64,000 bases of DNA from NCBI RefSeq assembly GCF_026967925.1, contig NZ_JAPVBI010000003.1, positions 437,070 to 501,069 on the forward strand. Reading direction: 5' to 3'. Every line of letters starts with the position of its first letter. The stretch's first letter is position 1. This DNA is from Modestobacter sp. VKM Ac-2985. GTDB lineage: Bacteria; Actinomycetota; Actinomycetes; Mycobacteriales; Geodermatophilaceae. The translations under genes were made by a program, and so were the position numbers. Below are positions 54,319 to 62,106 of the stretch, one piece after another. The notes under the pieces were generated by a model. That model saw only the letters and a list, made by a program, of their open reading frames with translations. It searched no databases and was not told the DNA's origin.

Positions 54319-55491
54319 ATGACCCAGTTCCCGGACGGTTTCCTGTGGGGCACCGCCACCGCCGCACACCAGGTCGAGGGCGGCAACGTCAACAACGACC
54401 ACTGGGAGATGGAGCACGCCCCGCACTCGCCCTTCGTCGAGTCCAGCGGCGACGCGTGCGACTCCTGGAACCGGTGGGAGGCCGACCTCGACCTGGTCGC
54501 CGGGGCCGGGCTGGACACCTACCGGTTCAGCCTCGAGTGGAGCCGGATCGAGCCGGAGGAGGGCGAACTCTCCCGGGCCGCGCTGGACCACTACCGGCGC
54601 ATCGTCGACGGCTGCCGTGACCGCGGGCTGACCCCGATCGTCACGCTCGTCCACTTCACGATGCCGCGCTGGATGATGCACGACGGCGGCTGGACCGGGC
54701 CGAAGGCCGGCGACCGGGTCGCCCGGTTCACGGAGCTGGCGCTGCCGGCGGTCGAGCACGCCGAGTACGTGCTCACGCTCAACGAGCCGAACCTGATGGC
54801 GGTCCAGCCGGTGATCGGCGCGATGGCCCGGCGCGGCGAGCCGATCCACGGCCTGCCGGTGCCCGACCAGGGTGTCGCCGAGGCGCTGCTCGGGCTGCAC
54901 GGCCGGAGCACGGAGGTGCTGCGGGGAGCCGGCGCGCCACCGTCCGGCATGTCCCTGGTCGGCCTGGAGTACCTCGACGACGGCGGTGGCCAGGAGCACC
55001 TGCAGGCCGCGCGCGCGGCGATGATGGACCAGTTCCTGCAGGCCGCGGCGGGCGACGACCTCGTGGGGCTGCAGGTCTACACCGCCCAGCGGTTCGGCGC
55101 CGACGGGCTGATCGCCCCGCCGGCCGAGCGGCAGACGCTGGCCCACGGCATGGAGCGCCGGCCGGAGGCCCTCGGCGCCGCGATCCGGCACGCGTCCTCG
55201 GTGCTGCCGGAGACCCCGCTGCTGGTCACCGAGAACGGCATCGCCACCGCCGACGACGCCGACCGGATCGCCTTCACCACCGACGCGCTGCGCGGCCTGG
55301 CCGAGGCGATCGCCGCGGGCGCCGACGTCCGGGGCTACGTGCACTGGAGCCTGCTGGACAACTTCGAGTGGATGCTCGGCTTCGCACCCACCTTCGGCCT
55401 GGTCGCCGTCGACCGGGAGACCTTCGCGCGCACGCCCAAGCCCAGCCTGGCCTGGCTGGGCGACGTCGCGAAGCGCAACGGGCTCGCCTGA
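54319..55491 (+). CDS. Glycoside hydrolase family 1 beta-glucosidase
   Basis: 390 residues, somewhat shorter than the usual 440-470. FPDGFLWGTATAAHQVEG is the family start, the acid/base is E156 in TLNEPN, the nucleophile E305 in VTENGI, and HWSLLDNFEWMLGF is the C-terminal aglycone-site signature. The insert loops around residues 190-240 are reduced, consistent with the short length. The ATG has GGAGG about 10 nt upstream. No leader peptide. It probably takes beta-glucose off the flavonoid after rhamnose is removed. Confidence 0.92.
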   Translation: MTQFPDGFLWGTATAAHQVEGGNVNNDHWEMEHAPHSPFVESSGDACDSWNRWEADLDLVAGAGLDTYRFSLEWSRIEPEEGELSRAALDHYRRIVDGCRDRGLTPIVTLVHFTMPRWMMHDGGWTGPKAGDRVARFTELALPAVEHAEYVLTLNEPNLMAVQPVIGAMARRGEPIHGLPVPDQGVAEALLGLHGRSTEVLRGAGAPPSGMSLVGLEYLDDGGGQEHLQAARAAMMDQFLQAAAGDDLVGLQVYTAQRFGADGLIAPPAERQTLAHGMERRPEALGAAIRHASSVLPETPLLVTENGIATADDADRIAFTTDALRGLAEAIAAGADVRGYVHWSLLDNFEWMLGFAPTFGLVAVDRETFARTPKPSLAWLGDVAKRNGLA

Positions 55492-55497
55492 TCCACC

Positions 55498-55512
55498 TGC
55501 CGCCCAATGGCA
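55498..55512. promoter_or_regulatory. IclR operator candidate, site D
   Basis: TGCCGCCCAATGGCA, 75 nt upstream of the cupin start, 13 of 15 bases identical to site C. Both ends of the TGCC...GGCA dyad are kept. Confidence 0.6.
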
Positions 55513-55526
55513 CCTCCCTGGGCGCC

Positions 55527-55542
55527 GGTGACCCCGGTCACC
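55527..55542. promoter_or_regulatory. 16-bp palindrome between site D and the cupin gene
   Basis: GGTGACC-CC-GGTCACC is a perfect dyad 14 nt downstream of site D. It could be a second operator, perhaps for another dimeric regulator, or a leader-RNA hairpin. Confidence 0.45.
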
Positions 55543-55586
55543 GAGGCTCAGGACCGTCAACGCCGACACCGACCCGGGAGCACCCC

Positions 55587-56147
55587 ATGAGCTTCGAGTA
55601 CCTGATCGACCCCGCGAAGGGCCCGCAGTGGCAGGGCGTCCTGCCCGGCAAGCCGCAGCCCTACGTGCTCCGCCGCGGCGAGGGCGAGCACGCCAAGCTG
55701 TTCGGTGACCTGTTCACCGTGCTGCTGTCCGGCGATGAGACCGGCGGCCAGTTCGGCATCGTCACCGCGGACTCCCCCGCCGGCGACGTGATCCCCACCC
55801 ACTCGCACAACGAGACGCACGAGACGTTCTACGTGCTCGAGGGCAAGGTCCGGCTGTTCTTCCAGGACGCCGAGGGCGGCAAGCAGTCGCAGCTGCTCAC
55901 CCCGGGCGACTTCGGCTACGTGCCGGCCGGGTTCGCGCACGCGTACCAGATCGTCGAGCACGCCCGGATGATGGGCACGCTCTCCGGCGGGTTCGAGCGG
56001 TTCTTCCAGCACATGGGCACCCCGACGGACTCCACGGCCGCCGACCAGCCGCCGTTCATCCCGGACTTCCCGCGCATGCAGGCCGCCGCCCAGCAGCACA
56101 ACATGCAGTTCAAGCCCGACTTCGAGTGGCCCGAGCCCACGGCCTGA
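55587..56147 (+). CDS. Single-domain cupin dioxygenase, quercetinase-like
   Basis: 186 residues. The metal-binding motif reads IPTHSHNETHETFYVLEG (His-x-His-x4-Glu), and the second cupin motif has VPAGFAHAY for the last histidine. AKLFGDLFTVLLSGDET and GGFERFFQHMGTP, together with length and end-to-end layout, match the mono-cupin quercetin 2,3-dioxygenase of Streptomyces as I remember it, which uses Ni or Co and opens the flavonol C-ring with loss of CO. Its place beside rhamnosidases and a beta-glucosidase strongly supports flavonol cleavage. Another dioxygenolytic or isomerase cupin remains possible. Confidence 0.78.
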   Translation: MSFEYLIDPAKGPQWQGVLPGKPQPYVLRRGEGEHAKLFGDLFTVLLSGDETGGQFGIVTADSPAGDVIPTHSHNETHETFYVLEGKVRLFFQDAEGGKQSQLLTPGDFGYVPAGFAHAYQIVEHARMMGTLSGGFERFFQHMGTPTDSTAADQPPFIPDFPRMQAAAQQHNMQFKPDFEWPEPTA

Positions 56148-56226
56148 CCCGCGCCGACCACCGCCCCGTTCCCGGCGCCGAGAGCACAGCTGCCCTCGGC
56201 GCCGGGAGCGCGCCCCGAGGAGACCC

Positions 56227-57147
56227 GTGCCCACGCCCGCCCTGCCGCTCCCCCCGCCCGCCCACGAGGCGCCGCTGCCCCCGGCCCGTACCGGCGCCGG
56301 CGGCGTCCGGGTGCTGTCCGGCGTGCCGTTCGCGGCGCTGCCCGGCGCCCGGCCGCTGGAGCTGGACCTCTACCTGCCGGCCGGGGACGGACCACATCCG
56401 GTCGCGCTGTTCCTGCACGGCGGCGGGTGGCGGCTGGGCAGCCGGCACACCGCCGGCCCGATGTACCGGGACGCCGCCCCCACCCCGTTCGAGCAGGTGG
56501 CCGCCGCCGGCATCGCGGTCGCCAGCCTCGACTACCGGCTCTCCGGCGAGGCGGTGTGGCCGGCGCAGCTGCACGACGCGAAGGCCGCCGTCCGGTGGCT
56601 GCGCTCCCGCGCCGCCGAGCTGGGGGTGGACGCCGACCGGATCGCCTCCTGGGGCGAGTCGGCCGGCGGTCACCTCGCCGAGCTGCTCGGGCTCGTGACG
56701 GACCCAGCCCTCGAGGGCGACGTGGGCGTCACCGGTCCGTCGTCCATGGTGTCCGCCGTGGCCGCCTGGTACGCACCCAGCGACATCGCGGCGGTGGCGA
56801 CCGACATCGGCAACGACCCGGCGGACCCGGCCAGCCGGGAGGCGCAGCTCCTCGGCGCCCCGGTGTCCGCGGCCGCCGACCTGGCCGCCCACGCCAGCCC
56901 GATCACGCACGTCTCCCCTGCCGCGCCACCGGTCCTGCTGCTGCACGGCCGGGCCGACCGGTTCGTCGCGACCGCACAGAGCCAGCGCCTGCACGCCGCC
57001 CTGACCGCCGCGGGGACGGACGTCGAGCTGCACACCTACGACGGCGCCGACCACATGTGGCTCGGCGCACCGGCCGCGGCCACCGACGCACTCGACCGCA
57101 CGATCACCTTCCTGCGGCGCCACCTGATCGAAGGAGACCGAGCATGA
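56227..57147 (+). CDS. Alpha/beta-hydrolase esterase, candidate depside hydrolase
   Basis: 306 residues with FLHGGGWRLG (oxyanion), GESAGG (S145), HGRADRFV (Asp) and GADHMWLG (His). It is a paralogue of the esterase between the GH78 genes. The position right after the quercetinase-like gene suggests hydrolysis of the ester (depside) made by flavonol cleavage, giving a phenolic acid and a trihydroxybenzoate; that is inference. The GTG start has a GAGGAG ribosome site and the stop overlaps the FAH-family gene. Confidence 0.87.
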   Translation: MPTPALPLPPPAHEAPLPPARTGAGGVRVLSGVPFAALPGARPLELDLYLPAGDGPHPVALFLHGGGWRLGSRHTAGPMYRDAAPTPFEQVAAAGIAVASLDYRLSGEAVWPAQLHDAKAAVRWLRSRAAELGVDADRIASWGESAGGHLAELLGLVTDPALEGDVGVTGPSSMVSAVAAWYAPSDIAAVATDIGNDPADPASREAQLLGAPVSAAADLAAHASPITHVSPAAPPVLLLHGRADRFVATAQSQRLHAALTAAGTDVELHTYDGADHMWLGAPAAATDALDRTITFLRRHLIEGDRA

Positions 57148-57995
57148 GGACAGTCGGCATCCGCCGGGACGGCGGCGAGGTGCAGGTCGCCGCACTGTCC
57201 GACGACGGCACCTCGGTCACCGTCGTCGCCGGGCTGGACGACTTCTGGGCCGACGCCGCCGGGCACCTGTCCCGCGAGCCCGGCGGGGAGACGCTCGCCG
57301 CCGCCGACGTCGAGTTCGTGCCCGCGGTGCTGCCCGGGGCCCGGGTGGTCTGCATCGGGCTGAACTACCTCAAGCACGTCGCGGAGGGGAGCTTCCGCGA
57401 CCAGGAGGTCCCGCCGTACCCGACGCTCTTCGCCCGCTGGACCCAGTCGCTGACCGTGGACGGCGCCGAGGTGCCCGTGCCCGCCGACGAGGCCGGGCTG
57501 GACTGGGAGGGCGAGGTGATGGCCTACGTCGGGAACACGCTGGTCGACGCCACCCCCGACGAGGCGCTGGCCGCCGTCGTCGGCTACTCGACGTTCAACG
57601 ACCTGACCTCCCGGCGGGCGCAGAAGCTCACCAGCCAGTGGATCCTCGGCAAGAACGGCGACCGCTCCGGCCCGCTCGGGCCGCTCGTCCCCGCAGCCGA
57701 GGTCGGCGACCTGCGCGAGGGCCTGCGGGTGCTGACCCGGGTCAACGGCGAGACCGTCCAGGACGGGCGCACCGACGAGATGGTCTACACCGTCGGCGAC
57801 ACCCTCTCCCTCATCTCCCGCACCTTCACCCTGCGGCCCGGCGACCTGCTCGCCACCGGCACCCCGTCCGGTGTCGGCTACGCCCGCACGCCACCGTGGC
57901 TGCTGCAGCCAGGGGACGTCGTGGAGGTCGAGGTCGACCGGCTCGGCGTGCTGACCAACACCGTCGTGGGCAGCGAGGCCCGCCGTGTCCGGTGA
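57144..57995 (+). CDS. Fumarylacetoacetate hydrolase-family protein
   Basis: 283 residues. The metal-binding ExE is in GLDWEGEVMAYVG, VVCIGLNYLKHVAE precedes it, and TSQWILGKNGDRSGPLGP and GDLLATGTPSGVGYAR are the usual active-site loops. Family members hydrolyse or decarboxylate beta-keto or hydratase-type ring-fission products. AAGGAG lies 7 nt before the ATG. The gene is coupled to the esterase and overlaps the DUF3500 gene by 11 bp. Confidence 0.92.
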   Translation: MRTVGIRRDGGEVQVAALSDDGTSVTVVAGLDDFWADAAGHLSREPGGETLAAADVEFVPAVLPGARVVCIGLNYLKHVAEGSFRDQEVPPYPTLFARWTQSLTVDGAEVPVPADEAGLDWEGEVMAYVGNTLVDATPDEALAAVVGYSTFNDLTSRRAQKLTSQWILGKNGDRSGPLGPLVPAAEVGDLREGLRVLTRVNGETVQDGRTDEMVYTVGDTLSLISRTFTLRPGDLLATGTPSGVGYARTPPWLLQPGDVVEVEVDRLGVLTNTVVGSEARRVR

Positions 57996-59232
57996 CTTCC
58001 GGCAGTACCTCTTCCCGCCCGACCACCCTCGGCTGGCCGAGGTCCGCGGCCTGGACCCCCACGCCTACCGGGAGCACGCCCGCACCCCGGGCACCTTCAC
58101 CGGCGGGCTGGTCGAGGGCTGGACGCCGCTGTACCTGCAGGAGTTCCGCGGGGTCACCTCCGACGGCACGCTGCGCGAGGGCCTGTACCCGCTGACCCCG
58201 GCCGAGCCGGGCGAGGAGGCGCCGGTCGCGGCCATGGTGACGGCGGCGGAGGAGCTGCTCGCCGCGCTGGACGACGACGGCCGGGCGAGGGTCGCCTTCC
58301 CGGTGGACGCACCGGAGTGGCAGACCTGGGCCAACCCCGAGTTCATGCAGTTCGACACCGGCCTGCGGCTGGAGTTCCAGCCCCCGGAGGTGCGGGAGAA
58401 GGCGCTGGCGCTGGTCCGTGCGTCCCTGTCCCCCGGGGGGTTCGAGCTCGCCCACGCGATGATGCTGATCAACGGCTTCCTCGGTGAGGTCGTCGGCCTG
58501 GAGAGCGTGCTCAACGAGTTCAGCTACAACATCGCCCTCTACGGCACCCCCGACCTGCGGGCGCCCTGGGGCTGGCAGCTGTTCGGGCACCACTGCGCCC
58601 TCAACTGCCTGGTCGTCGAGGGCCGGATGCAGCTCTCCCCGGTCTTCCTCGGCGCCGAGCCCAACGAGATCGACGCCGGCCCGCACGCCGGTACCGAGTC
58701 CTTCACCGAGCGGATCGCCGCCGGCCTGGCGGTGATGGCCGCCCTCCCCGAGGAGCAGCGGCGGGCGGCCACCGTCTACGCGCAGATGGTCGACCCGGCC
58801 ATGCCGCCGGGCCGGGTGCACCCCGGCGACGAGCGGCACCTGGCCGGCGCCTTCCAGGACAACCGGGTGATCCCGGTCGAGGGCGTCCCGGTCGCGGAGA
58901 TGCCCCCCGAAGCGCAGCGGCTGGTGCTGGCGATCGCCGAGCAGTTCCTCGGCCTGCTCCCCGAGGGCCCCCGGCGGGCCCGGCTGCGCGAGGTCACCGA
59001 GCAGCTGGACGAGACCTGGTTCAGCTGGATCGGCGGCTGCGAGCCCGGCGACGTCTTCTACTACCGCGTGCAGTCGCCGGTGCTGATCGCCGAGCTCGAC
59101 CACCACTGCGGGGTCTTCCTCGACTACCGGACGCCGCAGCCCTTCCACGTGCACACCGTGCTGCGCACCCCGCACGGCAACGACTACGGCCGGGCCTGGG
59201 TCCGCCAGTGGCAGGCCACGCAGGGGTCCTGA
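57985..59232 (+). CDS. DUF3500-family protein, unknown enzyme
   Basis: 415 residues, cytoplasmic (no leader or membrane segment). The family-like core reads WGWQLFGHHCALNCLVV near 193-209, followed by SPVFLGAEPNEIDAG and a C-terminal LDHHCGVFLDYR and PFHVHTVLRTPHGNDYG. Paired histidines and nearby acidic residues at both places could bind a metal. Function of the family is not known to me. It is embedded in the flavonoid-type operon, overlapping the FAH gene, so it probably acts on a ring-derived intermediate. The start is a GTG inside the FAH gene's end; a slightly later start cannot be excluded. Confidence 0.82.
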   Translation: MSGDFRQYLFPPDHPRLAEVRGLDPHAYREHARTPGTFTGGLVEGWTPLYLQEFRGVTSDGTLREGLYPLTPAEPGEEAPVAAMVTAAEELLAALDDDGRARVAFPVDAPEWQTWANPEFMQFDTGLRLEFQPPEVREKALALVRASLSPGGFELAHAMMLINGFLGEVVGLESVLNEFSYNIALYGTPDLRAPWGWQLFGHHCALNCLVVEGRMQLSPVFLGAEPNEIDAGPHAGTESFTERIAAGLAVMAALPEEQRRAATVYAQMVDPAMPPGRVHPGDERHLAGAFQDNRVIPVEGVPVAEMPPEAQRLVLAIAEQFLGLLPEGPRRARLREVTEQLDETWFSWIGGCEPGDVFYYRVQSPVLIAELDHHCGVFLDYRTPQPFHVHTVLRTPHGNDYGRAWVRQWQATQGS

Positions 59233-59251
59233 AGACGGATCCGTCTCGCTC

Positions 59252-59266
59252 TGCCGGTCAATGGCA
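59252..59266. promoter_or_regulatory. IclR operator candidate, site C
   Basis: TGCCGGTCAATGGCA, 20 nt after the DUF3500 stop and 119 nt before the FAD monooxygenase start. Ends TGCC and GGCA form a dyad. It shows that the monooxygenase gene has its own regulated promoter in the 153-bp gap. Confidence 0.7.
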
Positions 59267-59385
59267 TCGGGCTACGGCGGCGTGACGCCCGCCACCGATG
59301 CTGGGCGGGCGTCGATCGGCCCGGATGCCCGTCGCCCCTCCCCCTTCACAGCCACTGGGCACCGCTGCCCAGGACAGGAGATCCC

Positions 59386-61014
59386 ATGACCGCCGTGCCA
59401 GCCCGCGTCCCGGTGTTGATCGCCGGCGGGGGGCCCAGTGGCCTGGCTGCCGCGCTGGAGCTCGGTCGGCGCGGCATCGAGGTGCTCGTCGTCGAGCCGC
59501 GCGCCGCCCTCGACCAGCTCCGCCCGCGCGCCAAGACCACCAGCGTGCGCACCATGGAGCACCTGCGCCGCTGGGGGCTGGCCGACCGGCTGCGCGCGCT
59601 GGCACCGCTGCCGGTCGAGCACGCGCAGGACGTCGTCTTCTGCACCGGCCTGTTCGGGCACGAGATCACCCGCTTCCCCGAGGCGTTCGGCCTCACCACC
59701 GACCGGCGTGACGACTTCGCCGAGCCCGGCCAGCAGGCCCCGCAGCCGCTGGTCGAGCAGCTGCTGCGGGACGCCGTCGCCGAGCTGCCCTCGGTCACCG
59801 TCCTCATCGGCTGGCGCGTCACCGAGGTCACCGACGGCCCCACCGAGGCAGCCGCGGTCCTGGCGGGCCCGGACGGCGAGCGCCACCAGGTCACCGCCGA
59901 CTGGCTGCTGGGCTGCGACGGCAGCAGCGGGGTCACCCGGCGAGCGATCGGGGCGCGGTACGCCGGCTCCTCGGGGACCCTGCCGAACGTGAGCATCGCC
60001 TTTCGTTCACCGCAGCTGGAGGAGCAGGAGCTGTGCGCGCTCGGCGTCCACTACTGGGTGATCGGCGCGGAGCGCGGCGGCCTGATGGGCCGGCTGGACC
60101 TCGACGGCACCTGGTGGGCGATCGTCCAGGGCGTCGACGCGACGACCGAGCAGGTCGACCCGGTACAGCTGGTGCAGACACTCGTCGGTGCGGAGGTCGA
60201 CGTCGAGGTGCTCGCCACCGACCCCTGGTCGGCGCGGATGCTGCTGGTCGACCGGTACCGCGGCCAGCGGGTGTTCCTGGTCGGGGACGCCGCCCACCTC
60301 AACCCCCCGTGGGGCGGGCACGGCTTCAACACCTGCGTCGGTGATGCGGTGAACCTGGGCTGGAAGCTCGCCGCCGTGCTGCGCGGCTGGGCACCGGAGT
60401 GCCTGCTGGACAGCTACCAGGCCGAACGCCGGCCGGTGGCCGAGCGGACCATCGCCGCGGCCGGGGCGCAGGAAGCCTTCCTGGCGCCGTCCTTCGCCAC
60501 CGGCGACCTGGACGCCGAGACCGCCGAGGGGGTCGCCCTCCGGGCCGCGGTCGCCCAGGCGCTGCAGGTCAAGGACCCGGAGTTCCACAGCCTCGGGCTG
60601 GTGCTCGGCTACGACTACCCGGACTCGCCGGTCGTCGTCCCCGACGGCCTCCCGGTGCCCGCACCCGAGCTGGTCGAGTTCCGGCCGTCGGCCCACCCGG
60701 GCGCGCGGCTGCCGCACAGCTGGCTGCCGGACGGGCGCTCGCTGTACGACCTGCTCGGCGAGGAGTTCACCCTGCTCCGGCTCGACCGCTCGGCGGCCAC
60801 CGAGGCGCTCGCCGTGGCGGCCGCGCGGCGCAACGTCCCGTTCCGGGTGGTGGACCTCGCCCACGTGCCCGGCCTCCGGGAGCGCTACGGGGCGGACCTG
60901 CTGCTGGTCCGCCCCGACCAGCACGTCGCCTGGCGTGGTTCGGAGCCGGGGGACGCCGAGGCGCTGCTCGCCCGGGTCGTGGGCGCCGGGGAGCTGGCCG
61001 ACCTCCTCCCCTAG
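59386..61014 (+). CDS. FAD-dependent aromatic hydroxylase (group A flavoprotein monooxygenase)
   Basis: 542 residues. The FAD-binding GGGPSGLAAALELGRRG is at 12, the NADPH/FAD DG motif LLGCDGSSGVTRRAIG near 175, and the GD motif FLVGDAAHLNPPWGGHGFNT near 300. A thioredoxin-like C-terminal domain follows from about 420, as in MhpA and phenol hydroxylase types. It inserts hydroxyl into a phenolic ring. In this context, phloroglucinol carboxylate or protocatechuate from the flavonol are plausible substrates. AGGAG is 6 nt before the ATG. An upstream operator (site C) ties it to the IclR regulon. Confidence 0.9.
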   Translation: MTAVPARVPVLIAGGGPSGLAAALELGRRGIEVLVVEPRAALDQLRPRAKTTSVRTMEHLRRWGLADRLRALAPLPVEHAQDVVFCTGLFGHEITRFPEAFGLTTDRRDDFAEPGQQAPQPLVEQLLRDAVAELPSVTVLIGWRVTEVTDGPTEAAAVLAGPDGERHQVTADWLLGCDGSSGVTRRAIGARYAGSSGTLPNVSIAFRSPQLEEQELCALGVHYWVIGAERGGLMGRLDLDGTWWAIVQGVDATTEQVDPVQLVQTLVGAEVDVEVLATDPWSARMLLVDRYRGQRVFLVGDAAHLNPPWGGHGFNTCVGDAVNLGWKLAAVLRGWAPECLLDSYQAERRPVAERTIAAAGAQEAFLAPSFATGDLDAETAEGVALRAAVAQALQVKDPEFHSLGLVLGYDYPDSPVVVPDGLPVPAPELVEFRPSAHPGARLPHSWLPDGRSLYDLLGEEFTLLRLDRSAATEALAVAAARRNVPFRVVDLAHVPGLRERYGADLLLVRPDQHVAWRGSEPGDAEALLARVVGAGELADLLP

Positions 61015-61017
61015 CGT
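61012..61017 (+). promoter_or_regulatory. -10 box of a leaderless promoter, overlapping a stop codon
   Basis: TAGCGT begins with the TAG stop of the monooxygenase gene and ends 6 nt before the ATG of the oxidoreductase at 61024. Confidence 0.5.
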
Positions 61018-61023
61018 GACCGC

Positions 61024-62106
61024 ATGACCTCTGCGCCTCCCACCTCGCCGTTCATCGCCCGGCCGGAGCTCCTCGACGCCGACCCGCTGGCCCCGACCGG
61101 GCGGCCGGTCGGGTGGGGCGTGGTGGCCACCGGCGCGATCGCCGCCACCGTCACCGCCGACCTGGCGCTGCTGCCCGACGCCGTCCTGCAGGCGGTCAGC
61201 TCCCGACAGCCGGCGCGGGCCCGGGCCTTCGCCGAGCAGCTCGGCTTCGCGTCCTGGTACGCCGACGACGAGGTGCGGTCCGGGCTGGACGCCCTGCTGG
61301 CCGACCCGGCCGTCGAGGTCGTCTACGTCGCCACCCCGCACGCCCAGCACGCCGCCGTCGTCCGCGCCGCGCTGACCGCCGGGAAGTCCGTGCTCTGCGA
61401 GAAGCCGATGACGGTCAACGCCCGGGAGGCCCAGGAGCTCGTCGACCTGGCCCGGGAGCGCGGGCTGTTCCTGATGGAGGCGGTCTGGACCCGGTTCCTG
61501 CCGGCGTACCAGCGCGCGCTGCAGATCGCCGCCTCCGGGGAGATCGGCACCGTGCACTGGGTCGCCGCGGAGGTCGGGTTCCCCGCACCGCTGGACCTCA
61601 CCGCCCGGATCTGGGCGCTCGCGGACGGCGGCGGTGCGCTGCTGGACCTGGCCGTCTACCCGCTGCTGTGGGCCTGGGGCACCCTCGGGCTGCCCGACTC
61701 GGTGCGCGCCGCCGGCACCGTCACCCCCGAGGGCGTCGACGCGCAGAACGCGCTCACGCTCACCTACGCCTCCGGCGCCCAGGCGCAGCTGACGACGTCC
61801 CTGCTGGCCCGCTCACCGCACACCGCGCTGATCTGCGGCAGCGACGGCTGGGTCCGCACCGACGGCGGCCACTCGGTCTACCGGCCCACCCGGCTGGACG
61901 TGCAGGTCGGCGAGGGCGCCGTCCGCACCGAGGAGTTCGGGCTGATCGGCTCGGGCTACGTGCACGAGCTGCGGGAGGTCACCCGCTGCCTCCAGCAGGG
62001 GCTGACCGAGAGCCCGGTGATGCCGCTGGAGGACTCGCTGGCCACGATGCGGCTGCTGGACGGGGTCCGCGAGCAGCTCGGGGTCGTCTACCCGAACGAC
62101 CGCTGA
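61024..62106 (+). CDS. GFO/IDH/MocA-family oxidoreductase (dihydrodiol-dehydrogenase-like)
   Basis: 360 residues. The Rossmann domain GWGVVATGAIAATV leads to VVYVATPHAQHAAVVRAAL and the catalytic ECEKP-like VLCEKPMTVN, and the second domain has ALADGGGALLDLAVYPLLW. This branch includes trans-1,2-dihydrobenzenediol and sugar dehydrogenases. It lies 9 bp after the monooxygenase, so co-transcription is possible besides its own leaderless promoter. Role in sugar (rhamnose or glucose) or aromatic oxidation is open. Its last 19 bp overlap the end of the convergent EAL gene. Confidence 0.88.
   Translation: MTSAPPTSPFIARPELLDADPLAPTGRPVGWGVVATGAIAATVTADLALLPDAVLQAVSSRQPARARAFAEQLGFASWYADDEVRSGLDALLADPAVEVVYVATPHAQHAAVVRAALTAGKSVLCEKPMTVNAREAQELVDLARERGLFLMEAVWTRFLPAYQRALQIAASGEIGTVHWVAAEVGFPAPLDLTARIWALADGGGALLDLAVYPLLWAWGTLGLPDSVRAAGTVTPEGVDAQNALTLTYASGAQAQLTTSLLARSPHTALICGSDGWVRTDGGHSVYRPTRLDVQVGEGAVRTEEFGLIGSGYVHELREVTRCLQQGLTESPVMPLEDSLATMRLLDGVREQLGVVYPNDR

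Noticed and set aside
56227-57147. Assigning the second esterase as a proven depsidase
   Set aside because: The fold and triad are clear, but esterase specificity cannot be read from sequence, so the role is given only as an inference from position.
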